NCBI GenBank assembly: GCA_036346375.1 | Contig: CM070510.1 | Coordinates: 63,832,376 to 63,896,375, forward strand | Origin: Guadua angustifolia | Lineage: Eukaryota > Streptophyta > Magnoliopsida > Poales > Poaceae | Length of the DNA stretch: 64,000 nt | Reading direction: 5' to 3' | Part shown: piece by piece, positions 34,843 through 46,393 of the stretch | How the letters are laid out: each line of letters opens with the position of its first letter | Numbering within the stretch: the stretch's first letter is position 1 | Notes under the pieces: model-generated | The model's input: the letters and a program-made list of their open reading frames with translations, nothing else | What the model was told of the DNA's origin: nothing | The model's database searches: none | Made by a program: the position numbers and the translations under genes

Positions 34843-35838
34843 CTAAGAGCTCGAGCTCTTCCTGCTCGTCTCTCCACCGCTCATCAAGGTGACCTTCTCA
34901 CAGGACGGGCAGAAGTTCACCATCGACCCCGACCTCGGGAACTGGGCGTAGAGCTCCGACCCGGCAGCCGGCTCCGGCGCCGGCGCCGACCGCTGCAGCT
35001 CCATGAGCTGGTGCTTCAGCCGCTGGTTCTCGTCGGTCAGGCTCTCGCAGCACCGCTTCAGGAACACGCAGTCCACCTCGGTCCGCTTCAGCTTTGTCCT
35101 GCATGTACAAAGATTTACAGAACAAGCTAGATTAAACACAACAACCCAGCCCGAAAATGTTTTTATCACCATGCATACTGATTAGTAGATTGACTACTTA
35201 GTACTAGTACGTGTGCTACATATTTATATACCTGGCTCTTCTATTTTGGAACCAGACTTCCACCTGTCTCGCGCTCAGATTTAGCTGCCGTGCGAGCTCC
35301 TGTTTCTGAGCCTGCCACATGCGAAGCAATCTTTTCAGCAGCTAGCCCTAGAAGCAGAAGCTCATATATATATGTAGACTTGGAACACTTAATTTCCTAA
35401 CTACATGCATACACGAAGGCTTCTGTATATCTTGCGTTAGAAAGCCAAAAAGAAGATGACGATGTGCATAAATACATGAGATAGTATGTTTTTAACACGG
35501 AAGCTGTCTTCGAGCAGGATGGACTGCTCCTTGGTGAGCCGGAGCTTCTTCCTCGTGCCGCCGTCGCTGCTGTCGTTACCACCATCGCTCGGACTCGCAC
35601 CGTGCGATCGGCGGCCGCCATCGCCGAACTTTACCCTTTGCCTCGAGCCCTTCCCTCCCTTCTTGTTCACTGCTTGTTCATGATCACATCCCGTCTCTTC
35701 CTTGACATGCTGCGGGAAGAGTTGCACCGAGGGCCTCCGCTCACCGTGGCTTCGCCTCGGAGCGCAGCCACCGCCGCCTATTCCTAGGCCAAGCCACGCA
35801 CCGAGATTCTCTTCCTCCATGCTACTAGCTCTATACAT
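34843..35838 (-). CDS. HD-Zip class II homeodomain-leucine zipper transcription factor
   Basis: Three exons on the minus strand: 35838-35476, 35311-35232 and 35098-34843. GT/AG introns with matching phase give 232 residues. The N-terminus (EEENLGAWLGLGIGGG) resembles the Leu-rich class II N-terminus. The homeodomain begins near residue 105 (KKLRLTKEQSILLEDSF), continues across intron 1 (NILSH/AQKQELARQLNLS) and ends with the recognition helix RQVEVWFQNRRAR, where intron 2 splits the last Arg codon. A leucine zipper follows (TEVDCVFLKRCCESL ... NQRLKHQLMEL). Near the C-terminus is CPSCEKV, the class II CPSCE motif, with Lys where Arg is usual. These factors bind CAATNATTG-type sites as dimers in the nucleus and act in shade, auxin and development responses. 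The loop NILSHAQKQELA suggests the rice Hox18-like clade (from memory). Start at 35838 or at the second Met (35820). Confidence 0.94.
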
Positions 35839-35959
35839 GGAGTCTAGCTAGCTAGCTAGCTAGTACTCATACGCAAAACGATGAAGTTTGCAACGGACAA
35901 GAGATCGATCGAAAGGGTTGAGGAGATAATAGGTGGCCTTCGTATGGAGGCTATGCTAG

Positions 35960-35966
35960 ATTTATA
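35960..35966 (-). promoter_or_regulatory. TATA box of the HD-Zip gene
   Basis: The minus strand reads CTATAAATC about 125 bp upstream of the HD-Zip ATG, a suitable distance for a plant TATA box with a short leader. A (tagc)n run at about 35845-35866 lies in the predicted leader. Confidence 0.5.
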
Positions 35967-36250
35967 GGTGACTTGAGCCTGGGAAAGAAACAATGGCCGG
36001 ACAAGGTCAGTTTCGTGTGTTAATTGAAGAAGACAATGCTACGGTTAGTTACAACTAGACGTTTGCTTGTGGGAGATGAATATAATTACTGTGGGGTCGC
36101 TGGTAATTAAAAATATTAGCAGTAGTTAATGTTCATTGGATTGGAGGGATGAAAGGGCGGTTTCTTGGTCTCCAGCATCAGATGTTACGTACTCTCATTA
36201 GTCATTACTAGTAGTAGTAGTAGTGTGTTTTGAAACTGACGACATTTTAA

Positions 36251-36469
36251 TTAGCTAGGTCCGAGGAATAACGCGCGTGCTTTTAACTTTGTACACGATA
36301 GTAAAAGCCTCTGAATTTTCTCCATCTCTCCGAGCAAATGAGATCGACGGGTCAAGATGCGAATAAGATAATCAGCTACTCGTCCTTCACGTACTTCGGC
36401 GTTCTTTCGGGCCAAGCATGCACTCATGCAGCCACTGGATGAAATATCAACCATCTCAGCAGCATCCAC
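36251..36469 (-). other. 72-codon reading frame, possible small protein or gene fragment
   Basis: An ATG-started frame reads SSSGCMSACLARKNAEVREG then RVADYLIRILTRRSHLLGEM and ends LFLGPS. It looks more protein-like (mixed charged and hydrophobic helix) than nearby random frames. I do not recognise it. The stretch VREGRVADYLIR has a faint resemblance to the DVL/ROTUNDIFOLIA core (VKEQRARxYIxRR), but the typical Cys and Trp residues after it are missing. It may be chance. Confidence 0.2.
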
Positions 36470-36886
36470 ATATATTCATGCATGCATGCGCAGAACATGA
36501 AATAGCAGTATATTAGTGTCGTGTCAAAGCTCTGAGCCATCGCATACGGCAATTGTCGTTCGATGATCAAATAATGAGTATGCTGTACGCTTCACTTAGC
36601 AGTCCAAGAATTGAGTCACGTCGCAATAAGTCTTGAAGTCGCAGATGATGACTCTGATCTCACTACGTACGGCAATTATACTTCTCCCAATGCACAACAG
36701 TACGCTCGTGAGATCGTCCCCTGTGAGGTACCAAACAGAACTGAACAGATCACTTCGTTCGATTAGCGATCGTTTTAATTGTGTATACTTGGATGACATT
36801 TAGCCATGAAAGTTTAGTTGGATGCTCTTGCTCTCCACACGTACGCCTGCGCGTCATTTCCGAGAGTGATTTTTGCAGCCATATAA

Positions 36887-38121
36887 GGGTATGTACAATA
36901 GTGCAGACGGCTGCTGTATGCAAGTACTTTGGAGGTCGCATAGAGACAGCAGAAGAGACAACTTATACAGTGATTTGTCTATTAGGTTATCTATGTGCTA
37001 TTTAATTCATGTAAGACATTTGTTGCTTATGGTGATGAAGTATGCATTTGATCTTTGTAGTTTTTTGTGGCTTGTTTAAGATAATGCATAGTGGATACTC
37101 AAATAATGCACATAAATATTTTAGAAAAGCATAAATATAATATATATTTATATCAATTAATACTCGGGATACATGATATGATTTTTTAATATGATAATTA
37201 TAATATTTTGATGATAAGCTTAATTTATAATAATAGTTGGATCGAATAAGTACATAAAATGGTAACTTTATAAATAAAGTTAAAATATTGAAAATAGAGG
37301 AAAATGAAAATAAAAAAGAAACCAAATAGGCACGTCATATCTTTGCGAAGCCTCTAGTTTCCTATCTCTCTCTCTCCATCCTGTATTCATGTGACTGTGA
37401 GCCATCGTATCATTTCTTCTCTCTCCCGTCTCTCCCTCTCATCCACTCGTTTCTTGTCTCGCTTCTTATCTCGCTTGTCTTGTCTCGCGTGCTCGGCAAG
37501 GAGCAAAGCAGTTCAGCCAGGCGCTTGATGGGGAGGGTGCTCGACCTGCCTCAGTGCATAGCGTCGTGCGGCGGCGTGGGGAGCGCCCGGTGGCGACCTT
37601 CTTCACGGCAGGGGCGGCTTGGCGCAGCCGCCCCACCACGGTGAGGGCGGCGACACGGTCTCGCCAGCAATCGCCGTCGCCGGGGCATGTTCGCCGGTGT
37701 CATAGGTCAGCGCCATTGTCATATCCAGATCGGGCTAGAGCACCGCCGCCACCAAGCCCTTCTCCTAGAGTTTCATCTTCGTTGTTCTTCCGTCTTGATT
37801 GCATTGCTTTCATCTTTGTGGAGCAGCTCGATATCGCCATCTTTCCCTCTTCCCGCGCCGATTTCGCGCCTCCGCCGCACCAACAAGAGGGAAAATGGTT
37901 GAATGGGTTTGCCACAGAAGATTGCTACGGGCCGTCGTTGAGTGGGAGCAGGGCATACAACGCGCGGTAGGCAGGCGAGTCGGCTTCGGAGAACGAGCCA
38001 GTGTCGTCGTCTCACCAGGCGACGGCAACCCTCTCTCTCCGTATTTAATCATCTCCGTATTTATGATTTTTGCTTACGTGAAGCTATATAGACGGCAATA
38101 AATGTACCGCTGTACATGCCC
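36887..38121. mobile_element. PIF/Harbinger-type element, ~1.2 kb, TAA target duplication
   Basis: Flanked by TAA at 36884-36886 and 38122-38124. Ends read GGGTATGTACAATAGTGCAG and the inverse of GGGCATGTACAGCGGTACAT, the same terminus as the MITE at 41298-41642. Its outer parts (gacggctgctgtatgcaag..., gacggcaataaatg) resemble that MITE. The centre (about 37390-38060) is GC-rich with frames on both strands but no recognised domain, and no transposase. It is a long non-autonomous member, possibly with a captured segment. Confidence 0.72.
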
Positions 38122-38124
38122 TAA

Positions 38125-39910
38125 GACCCCGTCTCACCTGCGTTTTCATTTGGGAATGGGAGCGCGCACAGCTGCAGCACCCCCGTGGATCGCCCGTCAT
38201 GCATGCCTGTTCCTAGGAAATCGACCTATCGGGACGGCGATCGATCGATGCCGATTGCTTATTAATGCCGGAGCTCGCAAGCAGCCGCCAGCTCGTGGAA
38301 AGCTTCAAAGTAGCCAAGCATGATTAGACCTGATAAAAAGCAACATCTCGATCTCGTTTTCTAGCAGGCTGAGTGTGCATACAGATGGTGGAAGTTCTTT
38401 TGTTCTACCAGGTCGTCTTAGAAGAGCACCTTAATAATGCCAAAAAAACGTACTACTTGTGGCCGCATGAAACAATATTCCACTGGAACTCATATGTATA
38501 TATATAGCTAGTGCGATCTGCAATAGATGTACGTGGACTAATTCTACAGGTTTCAGCAGAACAACACAATTCAATCCCAGTGCCGGGTTTCGGCAGATGT
38601 TCAATGCATCCTTGAGAGAGAGAAAAAGAACTCGAGATGGTGATGCCATCTTCGTACCGACAGTAGTATTTCCTACAGCAGCAGTAGTACTAGTGCGTCG
38701 TCCATGGTAAGCAACAAGTGAGCTCTGTATTATCAGCACACCAGTCTTCATCCTGCGGCGGCGGATGCCGCATTTGCTGAAAAGAAAACGTGATCGGCAA
38801 AACGACTACACGTTTTACGTCCCCAAAATCAACCCCCAAAAGCAATTATTCATGCAAGCTAGCCGAAAAGGTTTCAATTCCCCACCGCAAATGTCGCCGG
38901 CCGCGGATCGAAACAAAATCTGAGATATATAATCTCAAGGATCACAGGCTTCACACGATCGACCAATTAACTAGGAATCCAGGATCACTTGTTTTTGCGA
39001 TTTTGAGCTTTGGTCGCACCCTTCATGTCGTTGTTGCTGTACGTGGGGATGGTTGCTGAGAACTCCCCATCATTTGCCCCAAAATACTATGCGGTCAAAA
39101 AGGAGGCTTTTACATACTCTACACCTGCTTGATGACCAAGCTTCAACCTTTACGTCAATCCATCCATATTATCCATCCGTCTTCTCGCAATTAATAATGT
39201 TAATGGCATATATGATTGCTTGAATCGTTCAAAGACATATGTTGGTCGCTTGATTCAACGCTTTGATGCGTGCGTTTCGGTCGCCTGCGCGCTTGCGGGA
39301 TCAGAGGCTTTGAAACTAGTGGCTCTCTGAACCGTGAGCTCTACCTGATCAGGAAGCAGTCTGCGAGGTCTCCACCTAAATATATACCCTCCTTTAGCTC
39401 AGGTTTTTCAAATCTGAGCTTCACATTATTCACCTGCCCAGTAGAAACAATATGCTGCGCGTAGTATTCGTCGCAGCACCTGATGGAACTGAAAAACAAA
39501 CCTTGAAAAGGTGAGAAATGGATATTAAAGAGAAGAGAATCAAAATAACGTACGCTACACTAAATTAGAGCTCGCTTCGTTGATTTTTATAAGGTCTATT
39601 TAGTTTGTATTCTTAGTGAAAACTACTATAAGGCGTGCATATATAGATCTTTAATGCTACTTTACCAATCAAGTAATGCAAACTAGTCTCTCTCGTTATT
39701 TCAAAGCTCTTAATGGAAAGATACTTTAGTTATTCTCTTTGGTGTCTTTCTCCGTCTTAAGAGTTTCCTGAATCTATGTATCTAATCAAAATACGTCCTA
39801 TAAAAATCAACAGAGTGCTATTTATGGTGCAACAAACTAATTCAAAATTGAATAGAGGGGTTTGAAATATAAGTGTGATAACGGACATGTACCATTAGTC
39901 CTCATGGAGT
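38125..39910. other. No gene recognised
   Basis: Mixed-composition sequence. Short frames on both strands have no recognisable domain or splice-supported structure. No transposon termini were identified. Confidence 0.4.
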
Positions 39911-39914
39911 AGTA

Positions 39915-40745
39915 TTCCCTCCCGTCACAAATATATATATGTCATTATATATATGTCATTTTGGGATGCGTGCAGTTAAGCTTTTGAAACTTAAGATAAT
40001 ATTTAGATTAGATATATGAAAATCGTATGTATAGATTTGTCTCGAAAAATACTTTTATAGTATTATAATCTTTTTAGGTTTTATAAATGTATTACAATAT
40101 AAATTAGTGGTCAAAGTTGTGTTTTAGGTAGAGGTAAATGGGTCAGATACGGGACAAATATTGTTTTTCCATATCCCAACCCATTCTCCCCGGATTTGGA
40201 ACACAACAGGCTAGCCAGATATAGATACAAATATGGGTTATTAGGGATACATATATGGATGGATATGTGATGGATTCGGGTAGGAAACAAGTAAGGATAT
40301 ACGGATAATTCACGCATATATAGAGTAATATATGTTGAATTAAAACCATGCATGTACATGACCATAGTACGTAGCAAGTTATATATTAATCAAACCCAAT
40401 AGACGTCATACAAAGAATATGCTATTTGAGAATCAATATAACCAATTAATTGTCGATATAAATGAGCTGCTATGGAAAAAATATGATGAAAATATGTTGG
40501 GCCTTACTGATATCCGAATAGAAAAAAATCTAGATATTTGGATCCCGTCTAGTATTTACTGGATATTAGCTGCTCCTAATTCGATCCCGAATCCGGATTC
40601 AAGGTCTTAGGTATGGCCAGATAGTCAAATCCAGCCCTAAATCCGATCTTGAATTAGGCAGAAAATATCTAGCCTGTTTTCACCTCTAGTTTTAGAGGCT
40701 ATATCGATTTTTAACATGATAGTATATATTTGTGACTAGAGAGAA
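39915..40745. mobile_element. Stowaway MITE interrupted by a nested hAT element
   Basis: The left end (after TA at 39913-39914) reads TTCCCTCCCGTCACAAATAT. The right end is the inverse of TTCTCTCTAGTCACAAATAT, followed by TA at 40746-40747. Removing the insert at 40129-40688 with one copy of its target duplication leaves about 260 bp, a normal Stowaway size. The left half body (gatatatgaaaatcg...gtggtcaaagttgtgtttta) is typical of grass Stowaways. Confidence 0.85.
40129..40688. mobile_element. Non-autonomous hAT element nested in a Stowaway
   Basis: The element begins TAGAGGTAAATGGG and ends with the inverse of TAGAGGTGAAAACAGG. Flanking octamers are GTTTTAGG (40121-40128) and GTTTTAGA (40689-40696), an 8-bp duplication with one mismatch. 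Repeated gatccgaat/atccgga-type motifs inside fit subterminal transposase-binding sites. There is no coding capacity. Confidence 0.85.
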
Positions 40746-40747
40746 TA

Positions 40748-41294
40748 GGAAAGATAGGTTAATTAGCAGCTGACATGCATGGTGTCGTGCTTGTCTTCTG
40801 TATTCAACTCCTATGGTTTCCGGGTCTTCGCCTAGGAATCATTCTAGGTACGAAATGGTCTTCACTCGAGCGTACTGTGTGACCAGTGGAGTGGTTTGCT
40901 TCAGATTAGCCCGACAGATACATTTCTTCTTCTGAACCAGACATGCAGGGATCGGGACACCTCCGTCGCTAGCCAGTAGTCATCGGCTGTGTGTGCTTCC
41001 CAGAAGTTTCATATTTCGTTTCAACTGCGACAGTTCGTTTCATCTGAGACGCCTAGGACCTAGAGTGATATTATCACGTGCCTTCAAGCCATAAAACAAA
41101 AGAGGGCAGCGTTTTAATGATTTCTCTTATAATAACAGTTGCATAAATTTTAAAGTAAATAAAAGAGTAAGTAATCATTATCTATATTTTACTCATATTT
41201 TAATATTTATACAATTGTCAAAAAAAACATTGAATCACTTCTCAAACAATTATCCGGTACTCACTGCAAGCATTGATAATACGCTTGACAACAC
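40748..41294. other. No gene recognised
   Basis: Contains neither a supported reading frame nor clear repeat ends. Confidence 0.4.
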
Positions 41295-41297
41295 TAA

Positions 41298-41642
41298 GGG
41301 CATGTACAACAGTAATTAATGAGCTGTCTGCAATTTATCACGTAATTTTTATCATCCTATGTGGCATAGAATTAATGAGGAGAGAGGCGTTTGCTGTCTC
41401 TTCGCGAGAGGACGGCAGTGGCCCGTGCTCCAACGCAAAACGACGGCTCCGTCGCTCGTTGTAGGAAAAAAAGCCGTCTATATACTCATGCTTGATCATG
41501 GTAATTTATGGGCCCATGCATAAATTAATTAGTTTATAGACTGCTTGACAGATAAGTCATTGTAGAAGTTATCTATTTTGTTGTCTTTATGTGACATGGT
41601 ATATACTTACAAACAGCAGCTGTCTAGATTGTTGTACATGCC
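41298..41642. mobile_element. Harbinger/Tourist MITE, 345 bp, TAA target duplication
   Basis: Flanked by TAA at 41295-41297 and 41643-41645. Ends read GGGCATGTACAACAGTAATT and the inverse of GGCATGTACAACAATCTAGA. It has no coding capacity and shares its termini with the 1.2-kb element at 36887-38121. Confidence 0.87.
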
Positions 41643-41645
41643 TAA

Positions 41646-42724
41646 TCCTATCGGTTAATACGGGCAATACATCCATCTTTGACTCGTGCCATTGTTCAGA
41701 CTCAATCACAGACTCATAATAGCGGCCGTGTGAACGCCCGCGAATCCGTTCATGTAATGTAACCGTGATCTCCTTTGAATCGTCCAAACTTTTCCTTGAT
41801 GATGCTTTAATTCGAATGCGCAAATGTGCATCTTTCTTGCTACTTCCAAGACCATATCTTATGGCGCATATTATTTTTATAAGACGTATTTTTTTTAAAA
41901 AAAATAGCCAAAAGTACTGATATGTATTATAGAAGAAGAGAAACAACAGACAAGCTATATACGCACTCATACACCTCACACACACGCACGCACGCATGCC
42001 CGTGCAGTACTCAACTCTTCATGCGCGCCCACGCCGAACGGAAGCCAAACGCGCACAGACAGAGCGACTTCCGCACGCTCCCGCCAAACGGCCTTCACGT
42101 TGCTTGCATAAAGCGTATTTTGACTTTGCAAAGCATATTTAGACTTTATAAAAATAAACTAAGGGAGTATCAAATGTCACATGGGCAGTAGCTAGGGAGT
42201 ACTAGTAGTTCGGGGATGGAGGCTGCTCCTGCTAGAGTAGGGGGAGAAGACAAGAAATCAATGATTCGATGTGTACTCACCTGTTTTGTTTTTTCTAGGA
42301 AGCTGAGATGAAGTGACTGGCAGAGTTGACATCTATTTTATATCATTTAAAGATAAAATTAAAACAGTTTTTATAATAAATATTATCTTACAGTTATCTT
42401 TGTAAGATTTATAATCTTTTAATTATAATATAAAAATATTTATTATAGACAATAACTCTCGTAATTTTATTTTATATTGTTTATACTAGATCAATGCCCG
42501 TGCATTGCTACGAAAAATAAAATTGGTAACGAAACATAAAAGTCAAGCAATAAAAGAAAATTATGTTACAAGATCAAACATCTATTTCTCCCTATTACAA
42601 AAGTTTTTATGGTTTTTTCTCCGATATGAATTAAAACCAAATATATTAATTATACGTAGCAATATATATTACCAAACTCAAAAATCAATCAATCATTTTT
42701 ATCCCTTTTTGCAATTTATATTAC
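41646..42724. other. AT-rich repeats, no gene recognised
   Basis: Contains fragments typical of grass repeats, such as 'actagatcaatgcccgtgcattgctacg' (about 42485-42512), whose other end was not located, and AT-rich runs. No genes. Confidence 0.4.
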
Positions 42725-44099
42725 CAGCTCCCGTTCCTCTTCCTCTCGCCATACCCGCAGCGCGCGCTCCTCAGTGTTGTCGACCACGTCTTCCTCATCG
42801 CCTCGCTCGTCCTCGTCATCCACCGCCAGAGAGGCGACATCGCTTTAGTCCGGTTGCCAAACCGATAGTTTATCCGGACTAAAGGTTTGTGACCTTTAGT
42901 CCTGCCCTCGCATATCAAAAATTATGACGAACTCAAGACTCGAACCTGGAACCTCCTGCATGCCACCACAGGACACTACCAACCCACCCACCCACGTGTA
43001 TTGAATAGACTAGGATATGCATTCCTTTTAAAGTATGCTGGAATGAGCCTTTAGTACCGGTTCGTAACACGAACCGAGACTAAAGGTACCTTTAGTCCGG
43101 GTTCTTAACACGAACCGGGACTAATGTGTGCCCGTGCCAGCTGTCTGCCAAGCACTCTTCTGTCCCGGTTCATGGCACGAACCGGGACTAATATGAGCGA
43201 AAAATCACGTATTTAGCCTAGTAGCCACGAACCGGGACTATTGCTACTATTAGTCCCGGTTCGTGGCTAATCGGGACTGATGAATCGGTACGAAAGATCG
43301 TTTCTCTAGTAGTGACGGGTGTTTCCCCCGAGCACGAGGCGTTACTGCCGAAGCCACCGCAATTCCGGACCACTGGCCGTTACGCGGTCGCGCTCTTCCT
43401 CCTGCCGAGCATGCCATGGCGTACTGTGGAGTCTGCCTTCCTCGCCGCTGACTTCGTCGTGCACGCCATGGCCGCGTGGTCAGTCTCCTCGAAGAAAGGG
43501 GCCACCGCCGCCACCCAGCTTTTGCACCTCCTCGTCTTCTGGATCGCCACCGTCCTCGGCGCCGCGCTCTTCTCCGCTTCGACGGTGGTCCGCTGCGCCG
43601 ATGGTTCGCTGCTCTTCCCAGATGACCCTCTCGCTTTTGCCGGTCTACTCGTCTCCATGCCTCTGGCATACCTAGCTATCACTGGCTTCACCGGTCATAA
43701 CGCAGGAGCCCATAAAGGTGAACCAGAAAACACCAGCGTCGAAGCGCCCGTCACGCCGTGCGCCGCCGCGTCGTTCCTCTCTCTCGTGACGTTCAGTTGG
43801 ATCAACCCATTTATTTCTAAGGGGTATGCCAATGACTCTCTCACCGCCAACGACGTCCTACCGGTGTCGCCAGACAACCGCACCGAAGCGTCGTACGCTT
43901 TGTTCACGTCCAACTGGCCAACGCTGGGGTCATAGCACCCGGCGGGCGTCGTGTTCTGTCTGTCCTTCTGGCCACAGTTACTACTGACCGCGGCGCTCGG
44001 CCTCCTGTGCCTCGCGGCTATGTACATCGGTCTATCACTTATTGACCAGTTCGTTGAATTCATTCGCCGCGCGCGGCACGACATGGGAGATCTTGAATG
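42725..44099 (+). pseudogene. ABC transporter C family (MRP) N-terminal relic, split by a CACTA insertion
   Basis: Before the insertion, 42727-42845 reads LPFLFLSPYPQRALLSVVDH then VFLIASLVLVIHR, fitting the first membrane helix of an ABCC TMD0. After the insertion, 43319 onward reads GVSPEHEALLPKPPQFR, further membrane helices, and FLSLVTFSWINPFISKGYAN with DVLPVSPDNRTEASYALF, the conserved ABCC linker before TMD1. A single TAG at 43933-43935 interrupts, then the frame continues HPAGVVFCLSFWPQLLLTAA and AAMYIGLSLIDQFVEFIRR before the homology ends and a stop follows at 44097-44099. Full ABCC proteins are about 1500 residues; here most of TMD1, TMD2 and both nucleotide-binding domains are absent. 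The part upstream of the insertion is less certain. Confidence 0.82.
42846..43314. mobile_element. Small non-autonomous CACTA element inside the ABCC relic
   Basis: The right terminus at 43314 reads, on the minus strand, CACTACTAGAGAAACGATC, a classical CACTA end. Inside there are repeated CTTTAGTCCGG / CCCGGTTCGTG / CACGAACCGGGACTA motifs in both orientations, the subterminal repeats of a common grass family. The left side starts with 'ctttagtccgg', but the outermost CACTA bases are missing, so the left end is approximate. Confidence 0.8.
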
Positions 44100-46393
44100 A
44101 ATTTCTTTAATTGATTCTGTGAAAACTGTACAACATATATAGAGTACAAAAGAAATGATTGACCGGCTAATAATTACCAGCAATAATTAGGGATTTTGCT
44201 ATAATAATCAGTCATATTTAAAGAGATATGGCTGGCTATAAATTAGAAAAGAATAATTAGCTATAATGATCGGTTATTATTTGAGATATAGCAAGGGAGA
44301 GAGGCTGGGAAGAACGGATCGCTGCCACCAACTGCAAATTTATATTAGTAGAGATAGTTATCTCTTTACAAAGAGATAGGTATATTTTTTCTTCTCTTTC
44401 TCTCTTTTTAATGTCAACAAAAATTTTACATTGATAAAATATATAGACAACTGACATCATATTATTATTTATATGTTAATTAATTGGTGTCCGGTCCTAA
44501 GTGTTTGGTGAGATCTTGGACTTCTTGCATCTAAGGTTTGAATGACGCAGCGGAAATTGTTACGTCATGCAGGCTTCAGTTACTCCCGCACAGGCGTTAT
44601 CCAAAATTCTCTGCTGAAGAAGCAAGCACGGTTCAAAGGTACACTTTTTTATTTGCTGGTCATGTCTAATCAGCAGCGCAACTAAAAAAATTCTACGAAG
44701 ATGTACAGTTCATACGGATAACTCTATAATTTTATACAATAATTTTATAATATCACAAATCTAATACATATATTTAAAATTTTCTATAAGTACAATAAAA
44801 ATAGTTTTTAAAACTTTAAAAACCCCAAACTACGGAAAACACAACCAATTTAATAAAAAAATTAACCTATTGAAAGATAGGATCATATAGCATTTTTTTA
44901 ATAGTTAAGGCGGCAGGGTGTACCGGCGTCCTAGGTCCGCCCTCGTGTCTAATAATCCATCTTGTCTGGTGATCAATATTCAACTGCTAGTAGCTTAGTA
45001 AAAAAGTTTCGCGGAAGGAGGCTCACATCAATGCCTTCTTTTGGCTGGCGATTGCACATTTGCATGTCGCTTCGCTGATGTGGACAGTGCAAAATGACCA
45101 CATTTGTGCAAGTTTAGCCAATGCTCGAGTTCGCCCAAACACACACGATTGCTTGTTCTCCAAAGGTAATGCAAGTTTGGTTGTCTCGCAAAGAAAAAGC
45201 AGGTCTGGAGCTGTGCGGCCGAAACGGGGGCACGGAGCACCGCCCGACGAGCGGATGGGCCTAACTGTAAGCGGCAGCAGAATCTTTTTTAAATGACTCA
45301 TTTTTTTATTAAGTTTACAAAAAATGTGTAGCCAAGAAAACTACAAAAATAATACTAAGTCGCTAATTTATTCGGTGACAGGAGCTTCTCCGTCAGCCAA
45401 CCGCTAATCTATTTAGGGATAGAAATCTGTTACCAAATGAATTGAGGACGTAGTATTACTCAGCGAATAGTCTCGCCGCGGATTCATTTAGTCAACGGGT
45501 TCATTTGGCCAATAGATTCTTGTCGTCAAATTAATTAGCGACAGAGCACTACTGTCAAATAAATAGGTGACAAAGTATTATTTTTGTAATTTTTTCTTTT
45601 CGGCTATATATCTGTGTAAAAAAATAAAAACCGAGTTATTTAAAAAAGAAATTCAGCCGCAGCCTAAGGGCCTGTTTAGGGGGTTGTACTTCAGTTTTGG
45701 GCTAAAAGCTTTCCTAAACAGCATAGCTGCAAAGTAGCAGGGAAGTTAAACCATAGCAGAAGCACCCCTAAAAACTGCAGCCGTTAGGGAAGAGATTTTC
45801 AGCTGTGACTTCGCTTGACTACCTCTTATCTCTCTCACTCCACCTCCGCCGTCCTGTCTCACTGCATCCACATCATCTCCCCACTCGTCCATCATTGTGT
45901 TTCGCTAGGTTACCTCTCTTTTGGTTACCCCATAAAAGTTACAGCTGCAGCAGCCAATTTGCCAAACAGCATAACAAGAAAAGTCACAGCCACCAACTAC
46001 AGCTGCTTTACAACACAGTAAACAAAAAACAGTTTTTCAGCCCATCTCTAGCTCCAAAGAGCTGCAGTGTTAAAGATACAAACAGAACTCAAAACATCAG
46101 TAACACCAGTACAACACTTCGTTGAACTGTTTTCTCTAGCAAGAAACATCAACACAAACAATGTAAACGTCTGTATATATAGGTTTACATCATGATGACA
46201 ACACTTGCCCTGTGTTTGCAAGTTGCTCCTAAAAGGTTAGGAGGAGGAACTGGGAGTCTGGGACAGCATCACAAGTAGTAAATACTATTGAGCAACACAG
46301 CAGCAGGCAACGATATATATTATCATCTCCTGCTTGACATAATACAACGAACTGTGGAAATGTGCAATGCACATTTTGTTGCAGCGAACTATG
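44100..46393. other. No gene recognised; repeats and PP2C 3' flank
   Basis: AT-rich. About 45665-45680 begins 'aagggcctgttta', a Tourist-like terminus without a found partner. About 45360-45590 has several 'gcgacag/gtgacaa' phrases reminiscent of subterminal repeats. The last few hundred bases should contain the PP2C 3'UTR. Confidence 0.35.

Noticed and set aside
42485..42512. actagatcaatgcccgtgcattgctacg, a familiar grass repeat terminus
   Set aside because: No partner end or target duplication was found nearby, so I could not define an element.
45660..45790. Tourist-like start (aagggcctgttta) with aaacag words downstream
   Set aside because: No convincing matching end or TTA/TAA duplication was found.
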